Part shown: piece by piece, positions 38,713-47,620 of the stretch
How the letters are laid out: each line of letters starts with the position of its first letter
Numbering within the stretch: the first letter of the stretch is position 1
From: DATKBT01 sp035546295
GTDB lineage: Bacteria; Acidobacteriota; Thermoanaerobaculia; Multivoradales; Multivoraceae
Direction of reading: 5' to 3'
Assembly: GCA_035546295.1 (NCBI GenBank)
Contig: DATKBT010000114.1
Location: forward strand, 135,880-199,879
DNA length: 64,000 bases
Program-made: the position numbers and the translations under genes
The notes under the pieces: generated by a model
The model's database searches: none
The model's input: the letters and a program-made list of their open reading frames with translations, nothing else
What the model was told of the DNA's origin: nothing

Positions 38713-40148
38713 CGGCTGGTCTCCCCGTCGGTCGGGACGCCCGTGGGGTCGCTCGGTCCGTCCTGCCGCTGGCCGCCTTCTCTCTGGACGCCTTCTCGCT
38801 GAACGCCTTCTCTTTGAACCACGCGGATCGGTGCGCCGTCGCGCAGCTCGGCGTGGCCGAGGGTGAGGATCGTGTCGCCGGCGGCGACCTCGCCGCGGAT
38901 CGCGGCGCGCCCCTGCGACTGCCCGAGGACCTCGACGTCGACCCAGCGCGCGACCTCGCCGCCGGCGGCCCCTTCGGGATCGCCGGCCGGCGCGACGGTG
39001 AAGACGCCGCTCGAGCGCGTGCCGTCCATCTGGACCCGCTCGACGACCGCGTTGCCGGGAACCACCACCTCGCCTTCGATCGCCCGCAGACGCACCTCGA
39101 CCTCGGCGTACATACCGGGGCGCAGCAGCTCCTCGCCACGCTGCAGCTCCCCCTCGACGATCGCCGTGCGGTCGGTGCGCGAAACCTCTCCCGAGACCCG
39201 GCGCACGGTGCCCGCGAAAACCTGGTCGCCGGTGGCCTGGGTGGTCGCAGTGAACGACACGCCGGGGCGCACCGAACCGAGGTCACGCTCCGGCACGCGG
39301 AACTGGACCACCAGCGGCGCTGCTTCGACCAGTCTCAGGATCGGAGTGTTGGGCTGGACCAGGGTGCCCCGGTCCAGGTAGCGCGCCGCGACCGTGCCGT
39401 CGAAGGGCGCCACCACGCGGGTCTCGGAGAGCTGGCGCTGGAGCTGCGCGAGCCGGGCGTCGGCTTGCTCGGCCTGGGCCTCGGAGGCGGCAACGGTGGC
39501 GCGGGCGGAGGCGAGGTTGGCGCGCACCCGCTCGAACTCCTGATCGGAGATCAGGCTCTGACGGTAGAGCTCCTCGGCGCGCTTGTACTCGGCCTGGATG
39601 CTCTCCAGCTCGGCCTCGGCGCGGCGCGTGTTGGCCGCGGCGACGCCGACCTGGCCCCTCGCCTCGTCGAGCTGGTTGCGCAGGTCGAGATCGTCGATCA
39701 CGGCGATCACCTCGCCCCGGGCGACACGGTCGCCGATCCGGAACGGCACCTCCTCGAGCAGGCCCGAAACCTGCGAGGCGATGTCCGAGACCTCGCCCAC
39801 CAGCTCGCCCGCGTACGTCGAGATCACCTCGAGCTCGCCGAGCGCGACCGCGGCGGTCCGCACCGGCGTCGGCTCGAACCCCTCGGGTTGCTGATCGCCG
39901 ACGCCGGCGCCGCGCCCGAAGGTGAGAGCGAGAGCGGCGATGGCGATGGCGAGCGCCGCGACCAGGACTTCGGGGCGGCGCCACCAGGGCTTACGAGTCG
40001 GTCGAGCCGAAGTGCGCGGAGGCTCGAGCTCCGAGTAGGCCTCCTCCTGCTCGGGGGCCTCGCGCTCTTGGTCTCTCGGTATTGGCTCTGCGATCACGTG
40101 CGTCTCCGTCGGCTCAGCGTGGGAGTCGGCTGGCTTCGCCTCGCTCAC
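38709..40148 (-). CDS. RND efflux periplasmic adaptor subunit
   Basis: 479 residues. A cytoplasmic acidic N-terminus of about 55 residues precedes a membrane anchor (VLVAALAIAIAALALTFGRG). Then follow a lipoyl half-motif (EVISTYAGELVGEVSDIASQ), a coiled-coil hairpin (about 150-230), a second lipoyl half (VVAPFDGTVAARYLDRGTLV) and beta-barrel/MP domains. It connects the permease to an outer-membrane channel. The C-terminus carries a repeated Arg-Glu-Gly-Val-Gln motif. Confidence 0.94.
   Translation of the reverse strand: MSEAKPADSHAEPTETHVIAEPIPRDQEREAPEQEEAYSELEPPRTSARPTRKPWWRRPEVLVAALAIAIAALALTFGRGAGVGDQQPEGFEPTPVRTAAVALGELEVISTYAGELVGEVSDIASQVSGLLEEVPFRIGDRVARGEVIAVIDDLDLRNQLDEARGQVGVAAANTRRAEAELESIQAEYKRAEELYRQSLISDQEFERVRANLASARATVAASEAQAEQADARLAQLQRQLSETRVVAPFDGTVAARYLDRGTLVQPNTPILRLVEAAPLVVQFRVPERDLGSVRPGVSFTATTQATGDQVFAGTVRRVSGEVSRTDRTAIVEGELQRGEELLRPGMYAEVEVRLRAIEGEVVVPGNAVVERVQMDGTRSSGVFTVAPAGDPEGAAGGEVARWVDVEVLGQSQGRAAIRGEVAAGDTILTLGHAELRDGAPIRVVQREGVQREGVQREGGQRQDGPSDPTGVPTDGETSR
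38772..38816. repeat. 15-bp coding tandem repeat in the adaptor C-terminus
   Basis: Three 15-bp units (38772-38786, 38787-38801, 38802-38816) that encode Gln-Arg-Glu-Gly-Val three times. The unit keeps the frame, and the repeat is in the disordered tail just before the coupled permease start. Confidence 0.9.
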
Positions 40149-40500
40149 CGGTTGTCTTCCCTCAGATGCTTGGGCCGCGCCAGCGCAGGGCTGTCCCTTG
40201 TTCTACGAGCTGCGAGCGGTTCCAACTGCTCCCGCTCTCGGGCGGGGAGCTGGAGCAGGGGGTCGATCCGCGAGCGAACCGCGGGTGCGCCCTCGTCAGG
40301 AGTGGGACGGACCCTCCGCGCGGACTGTTTCGCTTCGGCCCAGAGCGAGCGGCCCGCGGCTGTCGGGCGAAACCTGGCGGGCGAACCTGGCGGGCGAGAC
40401 CGCTAGCAGCCCGTGGGAGTTCCACCATGGGCTGCCAGCCGCGCGGTGACCCCGGCGCAAGATGGCCGCGGGCGCGATCCGCCCACTGAAACGGCGGCTG
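40149..40500. other. 352-bp region upstream of the efflux operon, no gene
   Basis: Lies between the TPR lipoprotein stop and the adaptor start, both minus strand. It contains a short duplication (ACCTGGCGGGCGA twice, about 40372-40398) and a long inverted repeat at 40402-40439. It should hold the efflux promoter, but no convincing -35/-10 was found. Open frames here are Pro/Arg-rich and look non-coding. Confidence 0.6.
40402..40439. repeat. Long inverted repeat (REP-like or terminator stem)
   Basis: GCTAGCAGCCCGTGG (40402-40416) pairs with CCATGGGCTGCCAGC (40425-40439): 13 of 15 positions are Watson-Crick, one is G-T, with an 8-nt loop. It lies 62 nt after the TPR gene stop (minus strand). 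No T-run follows, so it is not a standard intrinsic terminator. A related half-sequence, CTAGCAGCCCGGTGG, is near 33497. Confidence 0.75.
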
Positions 40501-42162
40501 CTACGGCTCGCCCGCCGAAGCCGTCGCTCCCGCCGCGGCCTTGCTCCGCGCCTCTTCGAGGCCCGGCAGCCCGGGCTCCGCGTCGCGCCAGATCTCGGCC
40601 AGATCGGTGTACACCTCGCTCGCCCCGCGGTCGTCGCCGAGCCGTCCGAGGACTCGGGCGAGACCGAGCAGCGAGGCGGTGCGGCGCGGCGTCCGCTCGA
40701 GCTGCGCCCGGAAGGCGTCGGCCGCCTCCTGATCGCGCCCTGCCCGAGCCAGCTCCTCGGCCAGCAGCTCAGCGGAGGGCTTGACGATCTCGGGAGGCCC
40801 GAAGGCGTAGGGCAGGGTCCCTTCCCGATCCGACGCCCGGCGCAGCAGCTCGAGCCCGCGGTCGAGCTGGCCGCCCGCGATCTCCAGCAGGCCCTCGATC
40901 TCGCCACGCAGGATCGCGACGGCCTCCTCGGCCCCCGGGCGGCGTGCGTCCTCGGGAACCCCGATCTCGGCCAGATGGGCCCTGGCCGCCTCGACCTCAC
41001 CGCGGCGAGCTGCGGCGTAAGCGTCGGTGAAGTGGCCGTTGACGTCGGCGTGCTCGTCCCCGGCCGGCCACCGCTCGTGGGTCGACCAGTCCTCGGCGTC
41101 GATCGCGTAGCGAGCTCGCATCACGTTGAAGTGGAAGACGTCGCCTTCCCCCGGCTCGTCTCCCATGCGCCGGTGGCAGCGGTTCATCACGGCTGCGGCA
41201 TCGCCGAGACGGCCGAGCTGGAGGTACCCGTACTCGAGCCAGAAGGGGTAGTGGCCGCAAAGCGACTCGCGCCTGCCCTGCTCCGCGCGGCTGGCATTCT
41301 CGACGTCGGTCGCCACCTCGTTGGCGGCCGCCACATCGTCCCACAGACCGAGCGCCACGAAGATGTGAGACGTCATGTGCTGCGCGTGGGCCGCAGCGGG
41401 GGCGATCTTCGAGTAGGCGCGGGCCATCGGCAGTCCGAGCGGAGCGTGGACCGGGTCGTCGTAGGAGTGGATCAGATAGTGCGCGGCGCCCGGATGCTGG
41501 TCGTTGACCGTCCACACTCCCTCGGCCACCGCCGCCGCCCGCATGTAGGTCCGGAAGTCCCGGCCCTCGTGGGCGGTGCCCAGGATCGACAGCGCGTAGA
41601 AAGCCGCCGCCTCCCGGTCCTCCGGGTACGCCTCGTGCAGGCGCGCCATCTCGTCACGATACAGCCGATCCCGCTCCTGCTTGCTCTGGCCCTCCGACTC
41701 GGGGGTGTTGCCGTAGAGCGTCTCCACCGCCCGCAGCCAGTGCCGCTCGCGGGGGGTCGCCGCCCTCGCCAGACGCTCCTCGGCGGTCGACGCGAGCGCC
41801 TCGAGCACCTCCATCGCCGCCTCCCGGTCCTGCTGCATCCAGATCGGATGGCTGTGGGTCATCGCCTCGCCCCAGTAGGCGAGCACGAAACCGGGATCGA
41901 GCTGGCGAGCGGCGGCGAACGCCTGCGCCGCCTCGTCGTACTCGAAGTTGTGCAGGTAGAGCACTCCCTCGAGGAAGCGCTCGTGCGCCTCTCGGGATCC
42001 GGTCGCCGGGAAGTCGATCCTGCCCAGCGTCTCGCCGTCGGCGCCGGCGCGCGCGGCGACGGCGCCCGGGGCGCAGCCGGTGAGGAGCACGCCGATCACG
42101 GCGACGACGAGGAGCGGCGCGAGGACGTGCCGATGCGGGATGGACGATCGAAAAGCGCTCAT
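40501..42162 (-). CDS. TPR-repeat lipoprotein
   Basis: 553 residues from ATG 42162, which has AGGAGG 8 bp upstream; an earlier in-frame ATG lacks this. A signal peptide ends in lipobox LLTGC. TPR-like helices are seen at YLHNFEYDEAAQAFAAARQLDP, FYALSILGTAHEGRD and ASLLGLARVLGRLGDDRGASEVYTDLA. Conserved His/Trp segments (YWGEAMTHSHPIW, HYLIHSYDDP, AHAQHMTSHIFVALGLWDD) are typical of a family of secreted TPR proteins of unknown role. Confidence 0.87.
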   Translation of the reverse strand: MSAFRSSIPHRHVLAPLLVVAVIGVLLTGCAPGAVAARAGADGETLGRIDFPATGSREAHERFLEGVLYLHNFEYDEAAQAFAAARQLDPGFVLAYWGEAMTHSHPIWMQQDREAAMEVLEALASTAEERLARAATPRERHWLRAVETLYGNTPESEGQSKQERDRLYRDEMARLHEAYPEDREAAAFYALSILGTAHEGRDFRTYMRAAAVAEGVWTVNDQHPGAAHYLIHSYDDPVHAPLGLPMARAYSKIAPAAAHAQHMTSHIFVALGLWDDVAAANEVATDVENASRAEQGRRESLCGHYPFWLEYGYLQLGRLGDAAAVMNRCHRRMGDEPGEGDVFHFNVMRARYAIDAEDWSTHERWPAGDEHADVNGHFTDAYAAARRGEVEAARAHLAEIGVPEDARRPGAEEAVAILRGEIEGLLEIAGGQLDRGLELLRRASDREGTLPYAFGPPEIVKPSAELLAEELARAGRDQEAADAFRAQLERTPRRTASLLGLARVLGRLGDDRGASEVYTDLAEIWRDAEPGLPGLEEARSKAAAGATASAGEP

Positions 42163-42273
42163 GGCCAGGACCTCCTGCTGCTCCGAGGGAGACTTTCGGA
42201 GCCTCTCCAATGATCGCACAGGCTCCGAGGACACCCACCGCAGTGCGCGCGCGCTGCGCGGCGGGGAAGAGCC

Positions 42274-43437
42274 CTACCCTCCTCCGCCCACCCACAGGCA
42301 CAAGCGTGCCGCGACCAGCGCCATGTAGTTGCCGATCGCATAGCCCAGCAGCGCCATCAGGATCGACACCGGGACCAGGCTCTCGCGATGGTAGGCGGCG
42401 ACCACCGGCGCCGAGGCCGCGCCTCCGACGTTGGCGGCCGATGCGATCGCGGCCGAGTGCACGTCGACCTTGAACAGCCAGGCCCCCGCCAGGCAGAACA
42501 GGCCGTGAACGACGATCCAGATCGCGGCGCCGAGCAGGAAGGCGGGCGCCTGACCGAGCCCCTCCAGCGAGGCCGTCGCTCCCATGCGCGCCACGAACAT
42601 GTAGACGATCGCCATCGCCAGGTCGTGCGATCCAGGGATCCGCTTCGCTCCCGTGAAGGAGAGGACGATGCCGAAGGTGGTGACCAGGAGGATGTTCCAG
42701 GTCGAGGTCGACAGGATCTGGCCGACTTCCGGGATCTGCGGCGCCAGCAGGTCGGCGAGCCAGGTCACGCCGAACGCGATCGCCAGCAGGTAGAGGTAGT
42801 GACGCATCTCGGTCGGCTGCGCCTCCTTGCCCTCGGCCGCCGCCGCCGCCTCCATGCGCTCGAGCCGGCTCTCGTCGACGCCGGTCCAGCGGTTGAAGCG
42901 CGCGGCGAATCCCTTCGACGCGAGCAGCAGCGGCAGCCAGCCGACGTAGATCACGGTGTCGGCGAGCACGGCGAGCCCGAACATGTCGGGAGGCGTCTCG
43001 AGCGCCCCCGCCACCGCCGCCATGTTGCCGGTGCCTCCGATCCAGCTCCCGGCCAGGGCGCCGAAGCCCTTCCAGGCCTCGGGGTCGAGCCAGCGGTGGA
43101 CGACGAAGTAGCCGATCGGGGCTCCGACCACGATGCCCACGGTGCCGAGCAGCATCACCAGGATGCCGCGCCCCATGATCCGCACCGCCGCGCCGACGTC
43201 GACCGAGAGCAGCAGCAGCGTGATGAACATCGGCAGCGCGAACGTGCGCATCGCGTCGTAGGCCGGTGAGCTCGCGGGCAGCACCCCGACGTTGCGCAGC
43301 ACCATCGGCGTGGCGTAGATCCAGATCAGCGGCACGACGAACTGGAAGACCTTCCAGCCGCTCTTGCGCTCGATCCAGAAGAAGAAGGCGGCGATGCCCG
43401 CGAGGGCGGTGAGGACTCCGGCGGTCGACGTGATCAC
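42274..43437 (-). CDS. DUF819 family membrane protein
   Basis: 387 residues with about ten hydrophobic helices, beginning VITSTAGVLTALAGIAAFFFW. DUF819 marks are GSWIGGTGNMAAVA near residue 130 and ASAANVGGAASAPVVAAYHRESLVPVSILMALLGYAIGNY near the C-terminus (spread over about 345-385). The fold resembles secondary transporters with two inverted repeats. Substrate unknown. GTG 43437 follows AAGGAG. Confidence 0.9.
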   Translation of the reverse strand: MITSTAGVLTALAGIAAFFFWIERKSGWKVFQFVVPLIWIYATPMVLRNVGVLPASSPAYDAMRTFALPMFITLLLLSVDVGAAVRIMGRGILVMLLGTVGIVVGAPIGYFVVHRWLDPEAWKGFGALAGSWIGGTGNMAAVAGALETPPDMFGLAVLADTVIYVGWLPLLLASKGFAARFNRWTGVDESRLERMEAAAAAEGKEAQPTEMRHYLYLLAIAFGVTWLADLLAPQIPEVGQILSTSTWNILLVTTFGIVLSFTGAKRIPGSHDLAMAIVYMFVARMGATASLEGLGQAPAFLLGAAIWIVVHGLFCLAGAWLFKVDVHSAAIASAANVGGAASAPVVAAYHRESLVPVSILMALLGYAIGNYMALVAARLCLWVGGGG

Positions 43438-43499
43438 GGGCGTCTCCTTGTCGCTGGGGGTCGGTTCGGGATCGCTGCCTGGGCGGTCGCTGCCTGGAG

Positions 43500-46112
43500 C
43501 TATCGCTCCGGCCCCGCGGCTCCCGCGCGCCGGACGCTGGCGAGCAGCTCCCGCGCCCGAGCGATCAGGCGGTCGCGCTCGTCGAGGGCGCCGGCGGCCT
43601 CGGCGATCACGGACTGGTGCATCGCCAGGCCGGCACGAGCCAGAGCAGCCGAGGAGGGCGGAAGCTCCACGAGGAGTGGATCCCGCTCGTACGGCGATTG
43701 CGCGGCGAGCTCGTCGAACAGGGAGATCAGGGCCGAGGAGGTCAGGAAGCGGCTGCGGCGCGCCTTCTCCTGGCGCTGGCTGATCGGCGCCAGGTACTCG
43801 AGGAGCGGACGGTCGTCGGTGTTGAGCGGTCCGGGCGCGATCAGCCCCGGAGCGCGCGACAGGTTGCCGGCGTAGAAGACCATCGGGCCGAGCTCGACGA
43901 GCTGCGGGTCCTGCTCCCCCAGCGCCCTCAAGCGGCGCTGCGACGCCAGGATCGGCGCCAGCGCGAGAGGCGGCGCACCCTCGCGGCGCCCCACCAGCGC
44001 CACGATCGGATCGACGGCGTAGAAGTCCCCGCGCCACAGCGTGGTCTCTGGGAAGACCGCGGTGAAGGTGCGCGTGATCAGGGCCACCTCGCGGCTGGTG
44101 AGCTGGTAGAGCGGAAGCCACTGCGCGAACAGGCCGCCCTCGGCGAGCCGTTCGCGCACGGTCTCGAAGTGCTCGCGGGTGTAGAGGTTGCCGACGCCGC
44201 GGTTCCAGGGCGTGAACAGGTCGCCGACGATCACGTCGAAATGCTCGGGGCTGCCGGCGAGCACGTTGCGCCCGTCCTCGACCAGCACCTCCACCCGTGC
44301 GTCGTCGAACAGCCCCTGGTTGAAGGGCGCGAAGTGCCGGCGCGCGGCGGCGGCCACCTCGGGCGAGAGCTCGGCGACCACCACCCGTTCCACCGGATGC
44401 GCGAGCGCCGCCCCCACCGTGATGCTGGTCCCCATCCCGAGGAAGAAGACCGAGCGCGGCGCCGGGTGGATCATCAGCGGCAGGTGGGCCTGGCGCCGCT
44501 CGATGTCGCTCGCCGCGGCCGAGCCGAGCAGGTAGGAGTTGTTGAGGCGCATCCGCAGGTCGCCGTCGCTCGACAGCACCGCGACCGTGCCGTGACTCCC
44601 CTCCCACACCTCGAGCAGCTCCTCGCCCGGCGCGACCCTCACCGCCGCGAGGCTCGCCGGCCGCGCCAGGAGTAGCAGGACGGCGCCCACCGCCACCGCG
44701 GCGAGCTTGGCCGCCCGGGCGGAGGAAGCGACCGGGATCAGCAGCGCCAGGCCCAGGTAGCTGCACGCGACCAGCTCGAGGCTGCGCCACAGTCCGAGCC
44801 TGGGGAGCAGGACGAAGGCGGCGCCGAGGGAGCCCGCGATCCCGCCGAGCGTGTTCAGCGATCCCAGGTCGCCGACCACCCGCCCCGCCGCCGCCCGCCC
44901 CACGTCGCGGAACCGGAACAGCAGCGGGAAGACCGTCCCCAGCAGGACCCCCACCGGCAGCAGCAGCACCGCGGCGTAGCCGAACACGCTGAGCACGTAG
45001 CCGATCCACCCCCGGTCGCCCGCGACCAGCTCGAGACCGTCGGTCCAGCGAAACAGGACGACCGGCGTGAGCCCGACGCCGAGCCCGCCGGCCGCCAGCA
45101 TCCCGGCCAGCGCCGGGCGCGGATCGGCCGAACGAGCGCTCAGCCGATGCGCCACCCAGGAGCCGGCGGCGAGTGCGGCGAGGAAGGTCGCGAGGATGAT
45201 CGAGAACGAGTAGACGCTGTGCTGGACGACCTGGACGTACATCCGCGTCCACAGGACCTCGAGGGCGAGGGTGAGAAATCCCGAGGAGAAGGCGAGCACC
45301 GTCAGCAGCCGGACGCCGACGGCAGTCGTAACGGCAGTGGTGGCGGCAGTGGTGGCGGCGGCGGTCGCGGCCCGCGGCTCTAGACGCTCGATCCCGGCCA
45401 CCTCCTGAGCGCGGTTGTCGTCGTCCTCCGAGAGGCTCTCCGGTTCGCCCCCGGCCGACGCGGCGCCGGCGACCCCGGCCGTCCCCGGGCGGCCGAGCAC
45501 GACCGCGGCGACGCCGACCGCCAGGTTGCCGGCCATCGCGATCAGGTAGGCCGCCCGGAACCCGACCAGCGGCGGCAGGACGAACCCCGCCAGCAGCACG
45601 CCGAAAACGGCGCCTGCAGTGTTGACGAAGTAGAGACGCGCGGCCACCACGCCAAGGCCTTCGCGGGCGCCGGCGAGTCCCTGGGCCAGCACCGGCAGCG
45701 TCCCCCCCATCAGGAAGGTGGGCGGGAACAGCAGCACCAGCCCGAGCAGGGCCTTGGTGGCGAGGAACGCGGCCGGCCGATTGCCGAGCAGCGCGAACAG
45801 GGGCTCGTAGAGGCGGTGGTAGACGCTCAGCAGCAGGAAATAGAGCACCGCGGTAGCGGCGACGCCGATCTCGAGCCAACCGTAGACGCGAACCGGCGAG
45901 ACGACACGCGCCGCCCGCCGGCCCCAGAACCGATACCCCGCGCCGAGACCGAAGAAGAAGGCGGCGAGCGTGACGCCCGCCGCCTCGGCGGTGGTGCCGA
46001 AGAGAAGGCCGAGCTGCTTGAGCCAGAGCACCTCGTAGACCAGAGCGAGCGCGCCCGAGGCGAAGACGAGAGCGTGGAGCAGCGATCGCGATGGACGCGC
46101 CGCACCGGTCAT
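43500..46112 (-). CDS. Membrane protein with spermidine-synthase-like domain
   Basis: 870 residues. About 12-14 hydrophobic helices fill residues 1-520. A methyltransferase-fold domain follows (about 530-780): GMGTSITVGAALAHPVERVV, ELSPEVAAAARRHF, VEDGRNVLAG, DVIVGDLFTPWNRGVGNLYTREHF. In this group the polyamine-synthase catalytic Asp motif is replaced by DLFTPW, so it is unlikely to make spermidine. A Thr/Ala/Val-rich loop near residue 255 is encoded by 12-bp repeats. It ends 63 bp before the DUF819 gene. Confidence 0.88.
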   Translation of the reverse strand: MTGAARPSRSLLHALVFASGALALVYEVLWLKQLGLLFGTTAEAAGVTLAAFFFGLGAGYRFWGRRAARVVSPVRVYGWLEIGVAATAVLYFLLLSVYHRLYEPLFALLGNRPAAFLATKALLGLVLLFPPTFLMGGTLPVLAQGLAGAREGLGVVAARLYFVNTAGAVFGVLLAGFVLPPLVGFRAAYLIAMAGNLAVGVAAVVLGRPGTAGVAGAASAGGEPESLSEDDDNRAQEVAGIERLEPRAATAAATTAATTAVTTAVGVRLLTVLAFSSGFLTLALEVLWTRMYVQVVQHSVYSFSIILATFLAALAAGSWVAHRLSARSADPRPALAGMLAAGGLGVGLTPVVLFRWTDGLELVAGDRGWIGYVLSVFGYAAVLLLPVGVLLGTVFPLLFRFRDVGRAAAGRVVGDLGSLNTLGGIAGSLGAAFVLLPRLGLWRSLELVACSYLGLALLIPVASSARAAKLAAVAVGAVLLLLARPASLAAVRVAPGEELLEVWEGSHGTVAVLSSDGDLRMRLNNSYLLGSAAASDIERRQAHLPLMIHPAPRSVFFLGMGTSITVGAALAHPVERVVVAELSPEVAAAARRHFAPFNQGLFDDARVEVLVEDGRNVLAGSPEHFDVIVGDLFTPWNRGVGNLYTREHFETVRERLAEGGLFAQWLPLYQLTSREVALITRTFTAVFPETTLWRGDFYAVDPIVALVGRREGAPPLALAPILASQRRLRALGEQDPQLVELGPMVFYAGNLSRAPGLIAPGPLNTDDRPLLEYLAPISQRQEKARRSRFLTSSALISLFDELAAQSPYERDPLLVELPPSSAALARAGLAMHQSVIAEAAGALDERDRLIARARELLASVRRAGAAGPER
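45321..45368. repeat. 12-bp coding tandem repeat in the spermidine-synthase-like gene
   Basis: Four 12-bp units, GGCAGTCGTAAC, GGCAGTGGTGGC twice and GGCGGCGGTCGC, encode a loop rich in Ala, Thr and Val between two helices. In frame; length could vary between strains. Confidence 0.85.
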
Positions 46113-46489
46113 CGGACCGGTTCCTTCGCCGCAGGTGCGGCGTCGGGCCCTGAGCAGGCGGGAGTCACCCGCCGATGCTACGGCACCTCGCTCCCCGGCG
46201 GCCTTCGGGCGCCACGATCAGGCGCTCCACCGGGTCGAGCCGAGCGGCGAACGAGATCGCGGCGACTCTCGGCTGCCGGAGCGCTCCACGGCACCCGTGG
46301 ACACGCTCGATCGCATGAAGCGCAGGAAGGACGAGGCCGCCATCGGAGCGGCTCAGGGGGCAGGATCGCCTGGTCGAGCTCGCGCGCCATGACGGCGACG
46401 ATGGCGGCCAGGTCGCGCTGGGTCGCGCTGAGTCGCGCTGAGTCGCGCTGGTGCGCCAGGACGCAGACGTCCTGCCGGCAGCTCGCTCG
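46113..46489. other. 377-bp region without a supported gene
   Basis: Between the membrane protein start and the PDZ protein stop, both minus strand. It contains a 10-bp tandem repeat at 46411-46450. A 70-codon minus-strand frame starting MARELDQAILPPEPLRW has no ribosome-binding site and becomes low-complexity, so it is not called. The promoter of the membrane protein must lie here, but no clear boxes were found. Confidence 0.5.
46411..46450. repeat. 10-bp tandem repeat, four copies
   Basis: GGTCGCGCTG twice (46411-46430) then AGTCGCGCTG twice (46431-46450). The unit length is not a multiple of three, which also argues against coding here. Confidence 0.92.
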
Positions 46490-47494
46490 TTACTCGCGGT
46501 GGCCCTCGACGGCTTGGCGGATCGACTCGCCGAGCTGATCCCAGTCGACGCTCTCGACCGCCTCGCGAACCGCGGCTCCGACGTCGTTCGAGAAAGCCTC
46601 CCAGTCGATGCTCTCGAACTGCACGCCGAGCTCTTCGCCGAAACGGGCCCACTCCTCGCCGAAGCGCTCCATCTCCTCGCCGAACCGTTCCCAGTCCTCC
46701 GCCGAGAGCTCCCTGTCGTGCTCCCAGCGCTCGGCGCGATCCTCGAACCGCTCGCCGAGATCCTCGAAGCGGTGCTCCATCCGCTCGCCGAGCCGTTCGA
46801 ACCGCTCGCCGAGGCGCTCGCCGAGCTGCTCCCACCGCTCGCCGAGGCGCTCCCAATCCTCCCCCGAGCGTTCCCAGCGCTCGCCCATCCGCTCCCAATC
46901 GGCGCCGGCCAGAGCCTGCTCGATCCTGCTCCCGAGGTCCTCGAAGTGGCGCGAGAAGTCCTCGTCGTCCCAGCGGTCGGAAAGCCCCAAGCGGTGCTCG
47001 GGTTCGCGACTGGCGCGCCGCGCGGGACGACGCGCGAGGACCGCCGAGAGCTCCACCAGGGCGCCGTCGCGGATCACCACCAGCGGGACCTCGTTGCCGG
47101 CGCCGGCCTCCGCGATCGTCCGGCGCAGCTCACGGCCGCTCGCGACCGGCTCGCTCCCGAGGGAGACCAGGACGTCGCCCGCCTCGATGCCGGCGCGCTC
47201 CGCCGCGCTCCCCACTCCGACCTCGGAGATCAACACGCCGCGCCCCTCGGGCACCGAGAACCGCAGCCGGAGCTGCTCGCTGAGCTCGACGACCTCGACG
47301 CCGAGGTATCCGGGGTCGGAGGCCTCGCCGTCCTCGCCGAGCTGGATGACGACCGGCGACGGAGGCGCGGGGGCGGCGTTCTCCGCGCCGGTCTCTTCCG
47401 AGATGGTCTCAGAACCGGAGGCCGAGACCACCAGCGGGGTCAACAGGAAGGCAGCGGCGCCCGCGACCAGCAGCACGACCAGGATCTTTCGCAT
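46490..47494 (-). CDS. Exported PDZ protein with Trp/Arg heptad-repeat tail
   Basis: 334 residues. A signal peptide or anchor covers 1-26 (ILVVLLVAGAAAFLLTPLVV). A PDZ domain spans about 62-148 (GYLGVEVVELSEQLRLRFSV, GVLISEVGVGSAAERAGIEAGDVLVSLG). Residues about 183-285 are a run of seven-residue repeats of the type W/F-E-R-L-G-E-R, with Trp, Met or Phe at the first position, predicted as a long charged helix. No protease domain is present. ATG 47494 follows GGGAGG. The role is unknown. Confidence 0.85.
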   Translation of the reverse strand: MRKILVVLLVAGAAAFLLTPLVVSASGSETISEETGAENAAPAPPSPVVIQLGEDGEASDPGYLGVEVVELSEQLRLRFSVPEGRGVLISEVGVGSAAERAGIEAGDVLVSLGSEPVASGRELRRTIAEAGAGNEVPLVVIRDGALVELSAVLARRPARRASREPEHRLGLSDRWDDEDFSRHFEDLGSRIEQALAGADWERMGERWERSGEDWERLGERWEQLGERLGERFERLGERMEHRFEDLGERFEDRAERWEHDRELSAEDWERFGEEMERFGEEWARFGEELGVQFESIDWEAFSNDVGAAVREAVESVDWDQLGESIRQAVEGHRE

Positions 47495-47620
47495 CTCGAT
47501 TCCCTCCCGAGGATCTCGGGCTCGGCGCCGTCTCCTGGGCGCCGGCCTCCGGAGATAAGACGAATCTCGCCGGCGGAAGGTTTCGCCGCCAGCGCAAACC
47601 GATGTCGTAGGCTCCCCGAC

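Noticed and set aside
35542..38802. A 1086-codon plus-strand frame opposite the RND permease
   Set aside because: Antisense shadow of a clear RND permease; composition rich in His, Asp, Gln and Arg without domains.
46178..46390. A 70-codon minus-strand frame starting MARELDQAILPPEPLRW
   Set aside because: The first residues look protein-like, but there is no ribosome-binding site, the rest is low-complexity and no family is recognised.
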